DNA from: Psychroserpens luteus
GTDB taxonomy: Bacteria > Bacteroidota > Bacteroidia > Flavobacteriales > Flavobacteriaceae
NCBI RefSeq assembly: GCF_015319355.1
Contig: NZ_JADILU010000013.1
Span: forward strand, 1-32,152
Direction of reading: 5' to 3'
Length of the DNA: 32,152 bases
The notes under the pieces were generated by a model. It was not told the DNA's origin. It ran no database searches and worked only from the letters and a program-made list of their open reading frames with translations. The first letter of the stretch is position 1; each line of letters opens with the position of its first letter. Shown piece by piece: positions 15,915 to 23,882 of the stretch. Position numbers and translations under genes: made by a program.

Positions 15915-16529
15915 ATGTTTTTTCAAGTCATAGATGTTTTAGGAACCATAGCTTTTGCTATTTCTGGAGTTTTAGTAGCTCTCAATAAAAAGATGGATCC
16001 TTTTGGAGTGCTTATTATTGCCTTTGTAACCGCAGTAGGAGGTGGGACCTTACGTGATGTTATGATTGGAGTAAATCCTGTGTCATGGATGACGAATATG
16101 ACTTATGTATATGTGATTTTTGGAGCAACCATATTTGCTATTTTACTTCGGAGTAAAATTAACTATCTGCGAACCTCACTTTTCTTGTTTGATACTATCG
16201 GAATTGGATTATATACAGTTGTTGGTATAGAAAAAGGTATAGGAGCAGGTTTACATCCAATAATTTGCATCTCGTTAGGGACAATGACCGCTTGTTTTGG
16301 AGGAGTACTTCGTGATATTTTATGTAATGAAATTCCTGTAATTTTTAGAAAAGAAGTCTATGCAACTGCTTGTATTATTGGAGGTTTGACTTATTTTTTA
16401 CTTCGGAAATTTATGGCAGATTCCAATTTGATCTTCGTCATCGCTATTATTGTTGTGATTGTGATACGCTTGATTGCAGTTAAGTTTAAGATAAGCTTGC
16501 CTAGTTTGTATAAGAAAGAGGTTGAGTGA
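15915..16529 (+). CDS. TRIC cation channel family protein (UPF0126)
   Basis: A 204-residue membrane protein with about seven helices arranged as two repeats. The first repeat carries GTIAFAISGVLVALNKKMDP and GGGTLRDVMIG; the second carries DTIGIGLYTVVGIEKG and FGGVLRDILCNEIP. The paired GGG(T/V)LRD motifs are diagnostic of UPF0126, the bacterial relatives of trimeric intracellular cation channels, which conduct potassium or sodium in the inner membrane. It is a single gene behind a good promoter and ends toward a convergent gene across a strong inverted repeat. Confidence 0.92.
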   Translation: MFFQVIDVLGTIAFAISGVLVALNKKMDPFGVLIIAFVTAVGGGTLRDVMIGVNPVSWMTNMTYVYVIFGATIFAILLRSKINYLRTSLFLFDTIGIGLYTVVGIEKGIGAGLHPIICISLGTMTACFGGVLRDILCNEIPVIFRKEVYATACIIGGLTYFLLRKFMADSNLIFVIAIIVVIVIRLIAVKFKISLPSLYKKEVE

Positions 16530-16566
16530 TTTAATATTTACTTAATTAGGCTATAATTTTATAAAC

Positions 16567-16635
16567 TGTCATTCCTGCGAAAGCAGGAATCTAAAACTAA
16601 TAAATCTATGGATTCCTGCCTTCGCAGGAATGACA
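16567..16635. repeat. REP-like inverted repeat / possible bidirectional terminator
   Basis: Two 25-bp arms (TGTCATTCCTGCGAAAGCAG plus GAATC and its inverse) match at 24 of 25 positions around a 19-bp centre, and each arm contains its own CCTGC/GCAGG hairpin. It lies between convergent genes. This type of palindrome is dispersed in many bacterial genomes and may also act as a terminator. Confidence 0.75.
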
Positions 16636-16675
16636 AACCTAGATCAATCGAGCATAATTCAAGTCAAACTAAAAC

Positions 16676-17185
16676 TTACAACAACTTCTTTATTTCCTTC
16701 ACAAGCGTCTCCATACTATCCTCAGAATAGCCAGTAGAAATATATCTAATCACACCATCCTTATCTATCAAGTAATTTTTTGGGATGTATTTTGTAGCAT
16801 ATTCGTCCCAGATTTCTTTTGTAGGATCTAGACCAACATTAAATTCTATGCCTTTTTTCTTAAGGCTTACCATTTTTTGTTCAACTAAAAACTTGTTTTC
16901 TCCTCTAGAAATAGGAATAAAAACAAAATCATCATCTGCAAAACGTTCTAATATTTCCTTCGGAATTTCTTTAAACTCCATTAAGCAAGGTCCACACCAA
17001 GTTGCCCAAAAGTTGACGAGTACGACTTTTCCTTTTAAATCAGACAATGTAATAGATTCTCCATCTAACATTTGTACAGTGAAATCTGTAGCCTTGTCTT
17101 TTACTTTTAGTTTTGACCCTCTATCTGCCTGAGCACCTATTGAGATGCTAAATAAGAAGGCTATGGCAATTAATGCGTTTTTCAT
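16676..17185 (-). CDS. TlpA-like thiol-disulfide oxidoreductase
   Basis: A 169-residue exported protein with a signal peptide (MKNALIAIAFLFSISIGAQA) and a thioredoxin fold of the TlpA/redoxin type. The active site is WATWCGPC, with cysteines 64 and 67, followed after about 70 residues by KYIPKNYLIDKDGVI, which contains the conserved cis-proline region. Such proteins reduce or isomerise thiols in the periplasm, for instance in cytochrome c maturation; the target here is unknown. The gene lies downstream of the M3 peptidase gene but is separated by a strong terminator, so it is likely transcribed separately. Confidence 0.92.
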   Translation of the reverse strand: MKNALIAIAFLFSISIGAQADRGSKLKVKDKATDFTVQMLDGESITLSDLKGKVVLVNFWATWCGPCLMEFKEIPKEILERFADDDFVFIPISRGENKFLVEQKMVSLKKKGIEFNVGLDPTKEIWDEYATKYIPKNYLIDKDGVIRYISTGYSEDSMETLVKEIKKLL

Positions 17186-17230
17186 AGTTTTGGTTTTTGG
17201 GTGTTTAAGATTTCAGAAATAAAAATAAGA

Positions 17231-17272
17231 AAAAACCTCTTAATTATAGTAGTCTATAGTTAAGAGGTTTTT
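17231..17272 (-). terminator. Hairpin terminator after the M3 peptidase gene
   Basis: AAAAACCTCTTAA (17231-17243) and TTAAGAGGTTTTT (17260-17272) form a 13-bp perfect stem, with a T run on either strand. It lies 22 bp past the peptidase stop codon and can work in both directions. Confidence 0.85.
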
Positions 17273-17293
17273 AATTGGAATAATAATTAGGTT

Positions 17294-19450
17294 TTAATTT
17301 TCCGTAGGAACAGGAAATCCACGATCACGCATCAATGCTTCAATTTTTGCTTCACGACCTCTAAATAGGCGATATGCCTCTGCAGGATCCATAGAATTTC
17401 TAGGTGCAAATAAATATTTCACCAATTTATCTGCAACTTCTTTGTCGTAGAAACCACCTGGAGCTTCTTTAAACGCTTCTGAAGCATCACTTGTCAAAAC
17501 ATCTGCCCACATGTAACCGTAATATGCAGTAGCATAACCTTCTCCAGAAAACACATGACCAAATTGAGGTGTTCTGTGACGCATTGGCAATTCACTAGGC
17601 ATTTTTAATTCTGCTAAAGTTTCGCGTTCAAATTTATCAATGTCAATATTGGTAGGATCTGCTAAATGTAATTTCATATCCATTAGTGCAGATGCTAAAT
17701 ATTCTGTAGTTCCAAAACCTTGATTGAAAGTCGACGCTTTTTTGATTTTTTCTACCAAAGACGCAGGAATTGGCTCTCCAGTTTCATGATGCACTAAAAA
17801 CTGATTAATCACTTCATCTGTAGATAACCAACGTTCTAATAATTGCGATTGAAACTCTGTGTAATCTCTCACACCACCATTTAAAGTTGGATATTTTACG
17901 TTACTAGAAAAGAAATGTAGTGCATGACCAAATTCATGGAAAAACGTTGTTGCATCATCCCAAGATACTAAAACAGATTCTCCAGGAGCAGGCTTTACAA
18001 AGTTGGAATTGTTAGAAGCCAATACATTAGTTTCGCCTTGGTAAGATGTATAACTTCTATAAGTTGTAGCCCAAGCACCAGAGCGTTTTCCTTCACGTGC
18101 ATAAGGGTCTAAATACCAAAGTCCAATGTGTTTTCCTGAGTCTTTATCTGTGACTTCCCAAACTTTTACATCTTCATGAAATACTGGTACTTTTTGGTCT
18201 TCAATAGGAGTAAATTTGTAATTGAACAAACGACCAGCTACATAAAACATCGCCTCTGTTAATTTGTCTAATTGTAAATATTGCTTGACTTCGTCACTGT
18301 CTAAATCGTATTTTTTCTGACGTACTTTTTCAGCATAATAGCGATAATCCCAAGGTTCAATTTTAAGTTTGTCTCCATTAGCATTTGCTACGGTTTGCAT
18401 ATCTGCAACTTCTTCACCCACACGAGCAATAGCAGCAGGCCAAACAGCCATCATTAAATCCATTGCATTTTCTGGAGTTTTTGCCATACGATCTTGAAGT
18501 CTCCATTCTGCAAAATTGTCATAACCCATTAGTCCAACACGTTCTTTACGGAGTTTTAGAATTTCTGCAATAATCTGGTTGTTATCGTAGTCATCTCCAT
18601 TGTCTCCTCTTGCGTAATAATTAGTCCAAACGATTTTTCTGAGATCTCTTTCTGTAGAATATGTCAAAAAAGGATCCATTGATGACCTCGAATTTGTAAT
18701 CGCATATTTACCATCTTGACCTTTATCTGTCGCTATTTTTGCAGCAGATTTAATAAAAGATTCAGATAATCCACCCAATTGATTTTTATTCAAATACGTC
18801 ACATAGTTTTCTTCATCGTGAAGTACGTTGTTAGAAAAATCGGTATATAAAGATGATAATTCTTTATTGATTGCTGCGTAACGCTTTTTCTGTTCAGCAT
18901 TAAGGTTGGCACCATTCATTTCAAACCCTTTATACGTTAGGTCAACAACACGTTGCTGATCTGTAGGCAAAGGATTTTTTTGTGACGCATCATAAACCGC
19001 TTTCACACGTTGAAATAACTTCTCGTTTTGCGATATTTTTGAATTATAGTCTGATAATTTAGGAGCTAATTCCCCTTGTATATCTCTAAATTCTGGAGAT
19101 GACATATTGCTACTAAAGATTCCGTAGTAGGTAAACACGTCATTAAGTTCTTTTGCTGAAGCTTCAAGAGGTACAATTGTGTTTTCAAATGTAGCAGCTT
19201 CAGTATTGTTAGCAATCGCATCAATATCTTCAAGACCTAATGTCATACCAGTTTCTATAGCTTCTTTGAGGTCTTTAACATTCATTTTGTCAAAAGCAGG
19301 AACACCTTCATAAGGACCAGTCCACTTTTGTAGCAAGATATTATCGCTAGTGTTTGTTGTCATTTTTTCTTCGGAATTTTTGTCGTCCTTACAACTAGAA
19401 AACAGAACGATACTGCATACAAATACAGCTTTTAGGGATTTTGAAATCAT
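17294..19450 (-). CDS. dcp: M3 family metallopeptidase (Dcp-type), lipoprotein
   Basis: A 718-residue protein with a lipoprotein signal (lipobox near FSSC, then KDDKNSEEK). It is followed by the long helical M3 peptidase fold. The zinc motif HEFGHALH begins at residue 505 (H505, E506, H509), with the third ligand probably in the YTEFQSQLLERW segment about 25 residues later. The length fits peptidyl-dipeptidase Dcp / oligopeptidase A relatives, which remove dipeptides from C-termini. The lipobox and acidic linker place it in the periplasm or at the outer membrane. It is a single gene ending at a strong hairpin terminator. Confidence 0.93.
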   Translation of the reverse strand: MISKSLKAVFVCSIVLFSSCKDDKNSEEKMTTNTSDNILLQKWTGPYEGVPAFDKMNVKDLKEAIETGMTLGLEDIDAIANNTEAATFENTIVPLEASAKELNDVFTYYGIFSSNMSSPEFRDIQGELAPKLSDYNSKISQNEKLFQRVKAVYDASQKNPLPTDQQRVVDLTYKGFEMNGANLNAEQKKRYAAINKELSSLYTDFSNNVLHDEENYVTYLNKNQLGGLSESFIKSAAKIATDKGQDGKYAITNSRSSMDPFLTYSTERDLRKIVWTNYYARGDNGDDYDNNQIIAEILKLRKERVGLMGYDNFAEWRLQDRMAKTPENAMDLMMAVWPAAIARVGEEVADMQTVANANGDKLKIEPWDYRYYAEKVRQKKYDLDSDEVKQYLQLDKLTEAMFYVAGRLFNYKFTPIEDQKVPVFHEDVKVWEVTDKDSGKHIGLWYLDPYAREGKRSGAWATTYRSYTSYQGETNVLASNNSNFVKPAPGESVLVSWDDATTFFHEFGHALHFFSSNVKYPTLNGGVRDYTEFQSQLLERWLSTDEVINQFLVHHETGEPIPASLVEKIKKASTFNQGFGTTEYLASALMDMKLHLADPTNIDIDKFERETLAELKMPSELPMRHRTPQFGHVFSGEGYATAYYGYMWADVLTSDASEAFKEAPGGFYDKEVADKLVKYLFAPRNSMDPAEAYRLFRGREAKIEALMRDRGFPVPTEN

Positions 19451-19565
19451 TAATTTTTTATATTGGTTTTGTGTGTTTGAAGATAGTTAAAAATGACTAA
19501 GAGATTGTTGTAGAATTGTTAATTTATTAGACAGAATATCGAGCATATTTTATTTTTAAATTCTG

Positions 19566-19717
19566 CTCCTTTTCAAGTAGGAGTGGATTTGGTATTGAAG
19601 AAGAGACCAAAGACGAGGTGTTAATTATAATAAAGAAGTTTTGTGTAATGAACCCTTCCATTTTTGATTGCTTTACTGAAATCGAATCCACCTTCCCTTG
19701 AAAAAAGGGAAGGAATT
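19566..19717. repeat. Intergenic inverted-repeat element (MITE- or REP-like)
   Basis: The 367-bp gap between the peptidase and cyclophilin genes contains two related, oppositely oriented segments. CTCCTTTTCAAGTAGGAG is followed by TGGATTTG at the left; at the right, CGAATCCACC precedes TTCCCTTGAAAAAAGGGAA. Each arm is itself a hairpin. A 75-codon open frame crosses it on the minus strand but looks like a by-product of the repeat. Nothing else is evident in the gap. Confidence 0.5.
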
Positions 19718-19818
19718 TACTAAGTTGACTAATATCATTAAATTTTAAGTCCAACAGTAAACCTCAAGAGTAAACTTTGCGTCACACTGCGTTTTTACGA
19801 GAAATAAAATATAGAATA

Positions 19819-20526
19819 TTACTCTAGAATCTCAACACGTCGTATGTATACATTTTTAAGAGGCCAATCTGCATCGTCTGTTTCTACATTTGCAATTTTA
19901 TCAGCCACATCTAGTCCGCTTGTTACTTTTCCGAAGATTGTATAATCACCATCCAGCTCATGCACATCTTTGAGCATGATGAAAAATTCATAAGGAGATG
20001 CTAATTTATACGGATTTTCAATATCACTACTTGGCATAGAAATGACACCACGATCATGATGAAAACCACGATCTGTATCTGTTGGTAACAAGTATTTACC
20101 AATATAACGACGCTTTTTCATCACGTCTCGATTATCTGTACTACCACCTTGAATGATATAATTTTCAATCACTCTATAAAATTGAGTGTCATTGAAATAG
20201 CCTTTTTTGGCGAGGTAGATGAAGTTAGAACGATGGAATTTAGTCTCTTCAAATAACTCGATATCGATGTTTCCAAAATCGGTGACAATACGAACCTTAT
20301 TCTCTTTGTGTTTTTTGTCATACTCTAGAAAGAACTCCATTGCATTGTCTTTAGTCAATAAGAATTCTTGGTTGTTTTCTTCGGAAATAGAATCCGCTTC
20401 TTTAATCTCAACCTCTTTTTTAACCTGAGTAGAATCTATAGTTTGTGTAGGTGTTTTCTTTTGAGATTGTTTATCTTCACAATTGAAAATCATTAGACAT
20501 AATACTATCACTATAAAAAACCTCAT
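19819..20526 (-). CDS. Cyclophilin-type peptidyl-prolyl isomerase, lipoprotein
   Basis: A 235-residue protein with a lipoprotein signal peptide (MRFFIVIVLCLMIFNC, cysteine 16) and an acidic linker of about 50 residues. The C-terminal cyclophilin domain contains VRIVTDFGNIDIELFEE, FYRVIENYIIQGG and DYTIFGKVTSGLDVADKIA. Cyclophilins catalyse cis-trans isomerisation of prolyl bonds and assist folding; this one acts outside the cytoplasm. The usual GxFxM segment is replaced by a KLASPYEFFIM variant. Its start codon is 6 bp from the divergent NUDIX gene, so the two genes share overlapping 5' regions. Confidence 0.9.
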   Translation of the reverse strand: MRFFIVIVLCLMIFNCEDKQSQKKTPTQTIDSTQVKKEVEIKEADSISEENNQEFLLTKDNAMEFFLEYDKKHKENKVRIVTDFGNIDIELFEETKFHRSNFIYLAKKGYFNDTQFYRVIENYIIQGGSTDNRDVMKKRRYIGKYLLPTDTDRGFHHDRGVISMPSSDIENPYKLASPYEFFIMLKDVHELDGDYTIFGKVTSGLDVADKIANVETDDADWPLKNVYIRRVEILE

Positions 20527-20532
20527 AAGGGA

Positions 20533-21174
20533 ATGAATTTTGAAACGTTCATAAAATCTGCTTCAAAAATAAAAAATCTAAATCTTCCTGGCGAAGACTC
20601 TCAATTTAAAATGTCGCCTCCTTTTCGTGAAGAACTTATAGATGAAAATAAAGCAAAGATGAAAAAAGCCAGGCAAGCTGGTGTTATGGCTTTGTTTTAT
20701 CCCGATACCGAAGGAGAAACCCATTTGATTTTAATTTTGAGAAAGACGTATAAAGGTGTGCATTCTGCTCAAGTGGGTTTTCCAGGAGGCAAGTATGAAG
20801 ATGATGATCCAAATTTAGAATATACTGCATTACGTGAAACTTTTGAGGAAGTTGGTGTACCTATAGAAGATGTTGAAGTTTTACGAGCGATGTCAAAAAT
20901 GTATATTCCACCTAGTAATTTCACAGTATCTCCTTACTTAGGAATAACAAAGCAAACGCCAAAATTTATCAAGCAAGACGAAGAAGTTGAGGACCTTATA
21001 GAAGTATCTTTAGTTCATTTTTTAGATGATAATAATGTCGTTGAAGTAGGAGTGATGACTTCAATGAATGTCGAATTAGACGTTCCTGCGTTTTCGCTTA
21101 ATGGTCATATCGTTTGGGGAGCAACAGCGATGATGTTAAGTGAATTAAAAGACTTGTTAAAAAGGGTATTATAA
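20533..21174 (+). CDS. CoA pyrophosphatase-like NUDIX hydrolase
   Basis: A 213-residue cytoplasmic protein with a NUDIX box, GGKYEDDDPNLEYTALRETF followed by EEVGV, preceded by HSAQVGFPGGK. The wording 'HSGQVSFPGGK' before the box is characteristic of the CoA-pyrophosphatase (NudL/YeaB) branch, which splits CoA to 4'-phosphopantetheine and 3',5'-ADP. The first acidic position of the box is Asp instead of Glu. It is followed 48 bp later by an acyltransferase gene on the same strand, a pairing often seen in flavobacteria, so co-transcription is likely. Confidence 0.88.
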   Translation: MNFETFIKSASKIKNLNLPGEDSQFKMSPPFREELIDENKAKMKKARQAGVMALFYPDTEGETHLILILRKTYKGVHSAQVGFPGGKYEDDDPNLEYTALRETFEEVGVPIEDVEVLRAMSKMYIPPSNFTVSPYLGITKQTPKFIKQDEEVEDLIEVSLVHFLDDNNVVEVGVMTSMNVELDVPAFSLNGHIVWGATAMMLSELKDLLKRVL

Positions 21175-21222
21175 AATATTGTTTTTTGTAAGTTTGTTTT
21201 TCTGATAATAACTAGAAAATGA

Positions 21223-22023
21223 ATGGGATTATTTAAAAGAAACCCTTTTGGGCACATACTTTTTGTAAAGAAATGGCTAATTAGAATCTTGGGTGCTCTA
21301 ACACATCGTAGATTTAGAGGCTTTAATGACCTTCAAATTGAAGGTTCAGAGATTATTAAAAATCTACCAGATAACAATGTGCTTTTTATTTCTAATCACC
21401 AGACTTATTTTGCAGATGTTATTTCTATGTTTCATGTATTTAATGCGAGTTTAAGCAATCGCGAAGATTCTATAAAAAATATTGGGTATCTCTGGCATCC
21501 AAAACTCAACATATATTACATTGCAGCTAAAGAAACCATGAAATCTGGTTTGTTACCAAAAATTTTAGCTTATGTAGGTTCTATAAGTATTGAGCGCACA
21601 TGGAGATCTGAAGGTAAGGACATTAATCGTCAGGTTAAAATGAGTGATATTTCTAGTATAGGAAAAGCATTAGAAGATGGTTGGGTGATTACGTTTCCAC
21701 AAGGTACAACAACACCATTCAAACCTATTAGAAAAGGAACTGCTCATATTATTAAACGATACAAGCCTATAGTAGTGCCAATTGTTATTGATGGTTTTAG
21801 ACGTTCTTTTGATAAAAAAGGATTGCGTGTCAAGAAGAAAAATGTATTTCAATCTTTTGAAATTAAAGCACCTTTAGAGATTGACTATGAAAACGAATCT
21901 GTTGATTCTATTGTAGAAAAAATTGAATACGCTATTGAGCAACATCCTTCGTTTTTAAAGGTAATTCCGCAGGAAGAATTAGAGGAAAATGAACGATTGA
22001 ATCGTGAGTTGCGAGATTGGTAG
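21223..22023 (+). CDS. 1-acyl-glycerol-3-phosphate acyltransferase-like protein (PlsC family)
   Basis: A 266-residue protein of the PlsC acyltransferase family. ISNHQTYFADV (57-66) holds the catalytic histidine and aspartate, though spaced HX5D rather than the textbook HX4D. ITFPQGTTTPFKPIRKGTAH supplies the substrate-binding motif (FPQGT instead of FPEGT), followed by PIVPIVIDGFRR. Such enzymes transfer fatty acyl groups to lysophospholipids or related acceptors at the inner membrane. The altered motifs are shared by a Bacteroidota branch as far as I recall, so this is probably an active family variant and the acceptor may differ from lysophosphatidate. Confidence 0.85.
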   Translation: MGLFKRNPFGHILFVKKWLIRILGALTHRRFRGFNDLQIEGSEIIKNLPDNNVLFISNHQTYFADVISMFHVFNASLSNREDSIKNIGYLWHPKLNIYYIAAKETMKSGLLPKILAYVGSISIERTWRSEGKDINRQVKMSDISSIGKALEDGWVITFPQGTTTPFKPIRKGTAHIIKRYKPIVVPIVIDGFRRSFDKKGLRVKKKNVFQSFEIKAPLEIDYENESVDSIVEKIEYAIEQHPSFLKVIPQEELEENERLNRELRDW

Positions 22024-22150
22024 TTGACTATCAGTTTTGTAATATTTTAACTGATGACTACTTCATATATAGTTCTACCAATTAAAACAAATAAATAGTG
22101 TAGAAAGATTGTAAAAAAATCTGTTTTTGGCTTTTAACCAACTAGTCATT

Positions 22151-22609
22151 CTAATCTGATTTTTTAGAATCTTTAGGTGTTTCTGTTTCACATGAATTTC
22201 CAGTAAATGAGCTAAACAAAAATATTAATCCTATAAAAAGGAATAATTTTGACCAATCAAATATTAGCCCAAATATTACAAATATTAGTCCTGTACTAAA
22301 CATTCCGTTATCAGATTTGTCCTTTAAATTATTAGTAATAATGAGATCAAATGCTACAACATCTTCATCAATAAGAACATCGTTATGAAACATTTGTACT
22401 GTAATATTCCCAGTAGAAAAGGCTTGTTTAGTCTTGATGTAAAAATGTTCTGTTTTACCATAAGCGTCTAGAGTAAACTTATGCTTTCTATTTGGTAATG
22501 ACCATTTTTTTGAAATCTGAGTACCATTGACTTTTAAAGTTTCAAGACCCATTAAATTCACAGTGAATTGAATCTCGTTGTTGTCAATATAGAATACTAC
22601 TGGTTTCAT
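22151..22609 (-). CDS. Hypothetical protein with C-terminal membrane helices
   Basis: A 152-residue protein of unknown function. Residues 1-100 are beta-rich (VVFYIDNNEIQFTVNLMGLETLKVNG, HFYIKTKQAF), followed by two close hydrophobic segments (GMFSTGLIFVIFGLIFDW and LFLFIGLIFLFSSF) and a charged tail. It starts 2 bp after the upstream 212-residue membrane protein gene and is the last gene of the sigma factor operon. It might therefore be a membrane partner in that signalling unit, but no recognised anti-sigma motif is present. Confidence 0.65.
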   Translation of the reverse strand: MKPVVFYIDNNEIQFTVNLMGLETLKVNGTQISKKWSLPNRKHKFTLDAYGKTEHFYIKTKQAFSTGNITVQMFHNDVLIDEDVVAFDLIITNNLKDKSDNGMFSTGLIFVIFGLIFDWSKLFLFIGLIFLFSSFTGNSCETETPKDSKKSD

Positions 22610-22611
22610 AA

Positions 22612-23250
22612 TTAGACTTCTAATTTTTTAAGCTCTTTATAATTTCTATTAAGTCGTTTGAGTAAAATCCCATAGATGAGACGATAGAATAACCAAAATA
22701 CGAGTAAGAAAATTGCAACACCAACAGTCATAATAAGCATTGAAATAAACATTTGCTTGCTAGACATATGTGCAAATTGAGTTGACACTTCAGGATTGTA
22801 ATTCATTGTAAAATACATTCCCATTGTTATGGTTACGAAAGCCATCACCAAGTTAAAAACTACATAATATTTAATAATCTTTCTTGTTTTGAGAATGCTT
22901 TCCATGAGTTTTTTAGCATTATCAGTTACAGAAATGGATTTGTGAGCTTTGTAAAGTAAATAGACAAAAACGATAATAACAATAATACTTATTAGAGTAA
23001 GAACAATAAGTGTTGTGCTATTTCCATACATCATTTCCAAATCTTGACGATATTTTTCTGAAGCAAAATAAGGATACAAATTAAGTATTAGCCAGAACAC
23101 AAGCTCAGCAATACTTATATAGAAAAGTGTTTTTACAATCGATGATGATTTTTTATGCATCATCGGGTAAATAGCCTCACTTGATATGTGTTGATCGGTT
23201 TGCTTGCTGTTTGCTTGCCAATCTTTTTTTAATAATTCTAATTCATCCAT
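22612..23250 (-). CDS. Membrane protein encoded with an ECF sigma factor
   Basis: A 212-residue protein that begins with a soluble segment MDELELLKKDWQANSKQTDQ, followed by four transmembrane helices (about 43-60, 83-105, 130-150 and 168-192) and a basic tail. Similar proteins follow sigma factor genes in many flavobacteria. By position it is a candidate anti-sigma factor that holds the sigma factor through its cytoplasmic N-terminus, but it lacks a recognisable zinc-binding anti-sigma motif. It starts 4 bp after the sigma factor stop codon, so the two are probably co-expressed. Confidence 0.7.
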   Translation of the reverse strand: MDELELLKKDWQANSKQTDQHISSEAIYPMMHKKSSSIVKTLFYISIAELVFWLILNLYPYFASEKYRQDLEMMYGNSTTLIVLTLISIIVIIVFVYLLYKAHKSISVTDNAKKLMESILKTRKIIKYYVVFNLVMAFVTITMGMYFTMNYNPEVSTQFAHMSSKQMFISMLIMTVGVAIFLLVFWLFYRLIYGILLKRLNRNYKELKKLEV

Positions 23251-23254
23251 AATA

Positions 23255-23749
23255 TCACGGATTTAATATTGTTCTTAATTTTTTCTTCACCCTATTCATT
23301 TTCACACGAGCATTAACTTCACTAATACCTAGGGTTTCACTTATTTCACTATAATTTTTGTCTTCTAAATACAATAACACTAAGGCTTTTTCAATATCAT
23401 TTAGTTGATGCACTGCCTTATATAATAATTTGAGTTGTTGTTCTTCTGTATCATCATATTCTACAGATTTTATCTTAAAAGAAACACTCTCAAACTCTTG
23501 TGTTTTGATGGTACGTTTAGATTTTCGGTAGAGCGTAATTGCGGTATTCAAACCAACGCGATACATCCATGTACTAAACTTTGCATCTCCTCGAAATTTC
23601 GGATATGCTTTCCATAATTGTATGGTTATCTCTTGAAACAAATCATTGTGAGCATCTTGATTATTAGTGTATAATCTACATACCTTGTGCACAATATTTT
23701 GATGCTTCTCAAGTAATTCTACAAAATTATTTTCGAGTTCTTTGTTCAA
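23255..23749 (-). CDS. ECF-type RNA polymerase sigma factor
   Basis: A 164-residue sigma factor containing only regions 2 and 4. Region 2 includes DLFQEITIQLWKAYPKFRGD and FSTWMYRVGLNTAI, the -10 recognition and melting helices. Region 4 includes LEDKNYSEISETLGISEVNARVKMNRVKKKL, the helix-turn-helix for the -35 element. This is the ECF (group IV) architecture. It leads a three-gene operon with two membrane proteins. I do not see a convincing autoregulatory promoter upstream, so the stimulus is unknown. Confidence 0.93.
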   Translation of the reverse strand: MNKELENNFVELLEKHQNIVHKVCRLYTNNQDAHNDLFQEITIQLWKAYPKFRGDAKFSTWMYRVGLNTAITLYRKSKRTIKTQEFESVSFKIKSVEYDDTEEQQLKLLYKAVHQLNDIEKALVLLYLEDKNYSEISETLGISEVNARVKMNRVKKKLRTILNP

Positions 23750-23847
23750 TTGTAATTAGTTAGTTACCTATAAGTAGTATTAATATTAAAAATGTTACAT
23801 GTCATTAAACATTAATTCAAAAATAAGTTTTTAACTGGCATAAATTG

Positions 23848-23855
23848 TATCTTTG
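23848..23855 (+). promoter_or_regulatory. Bacteroidota -7 element upstream of NDH-2
   Basis: TATCTTTG matches TAnnTTTG exactly and lies 27 bp before the ATG at 23883. The upstream element is weak: only a T run at the expected distance. Confidence 0.55.
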
Positions 23856-23882
23856 AATACTACATTTTAAGTGAATTTTTAT

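Noticed and set aside
19527-19754. 75-codon open frame on the minus strand
   Set aside because: It coincides with the inverted-repeat element, has low-complexity composition and no recognisable start region or homology that I can recall.
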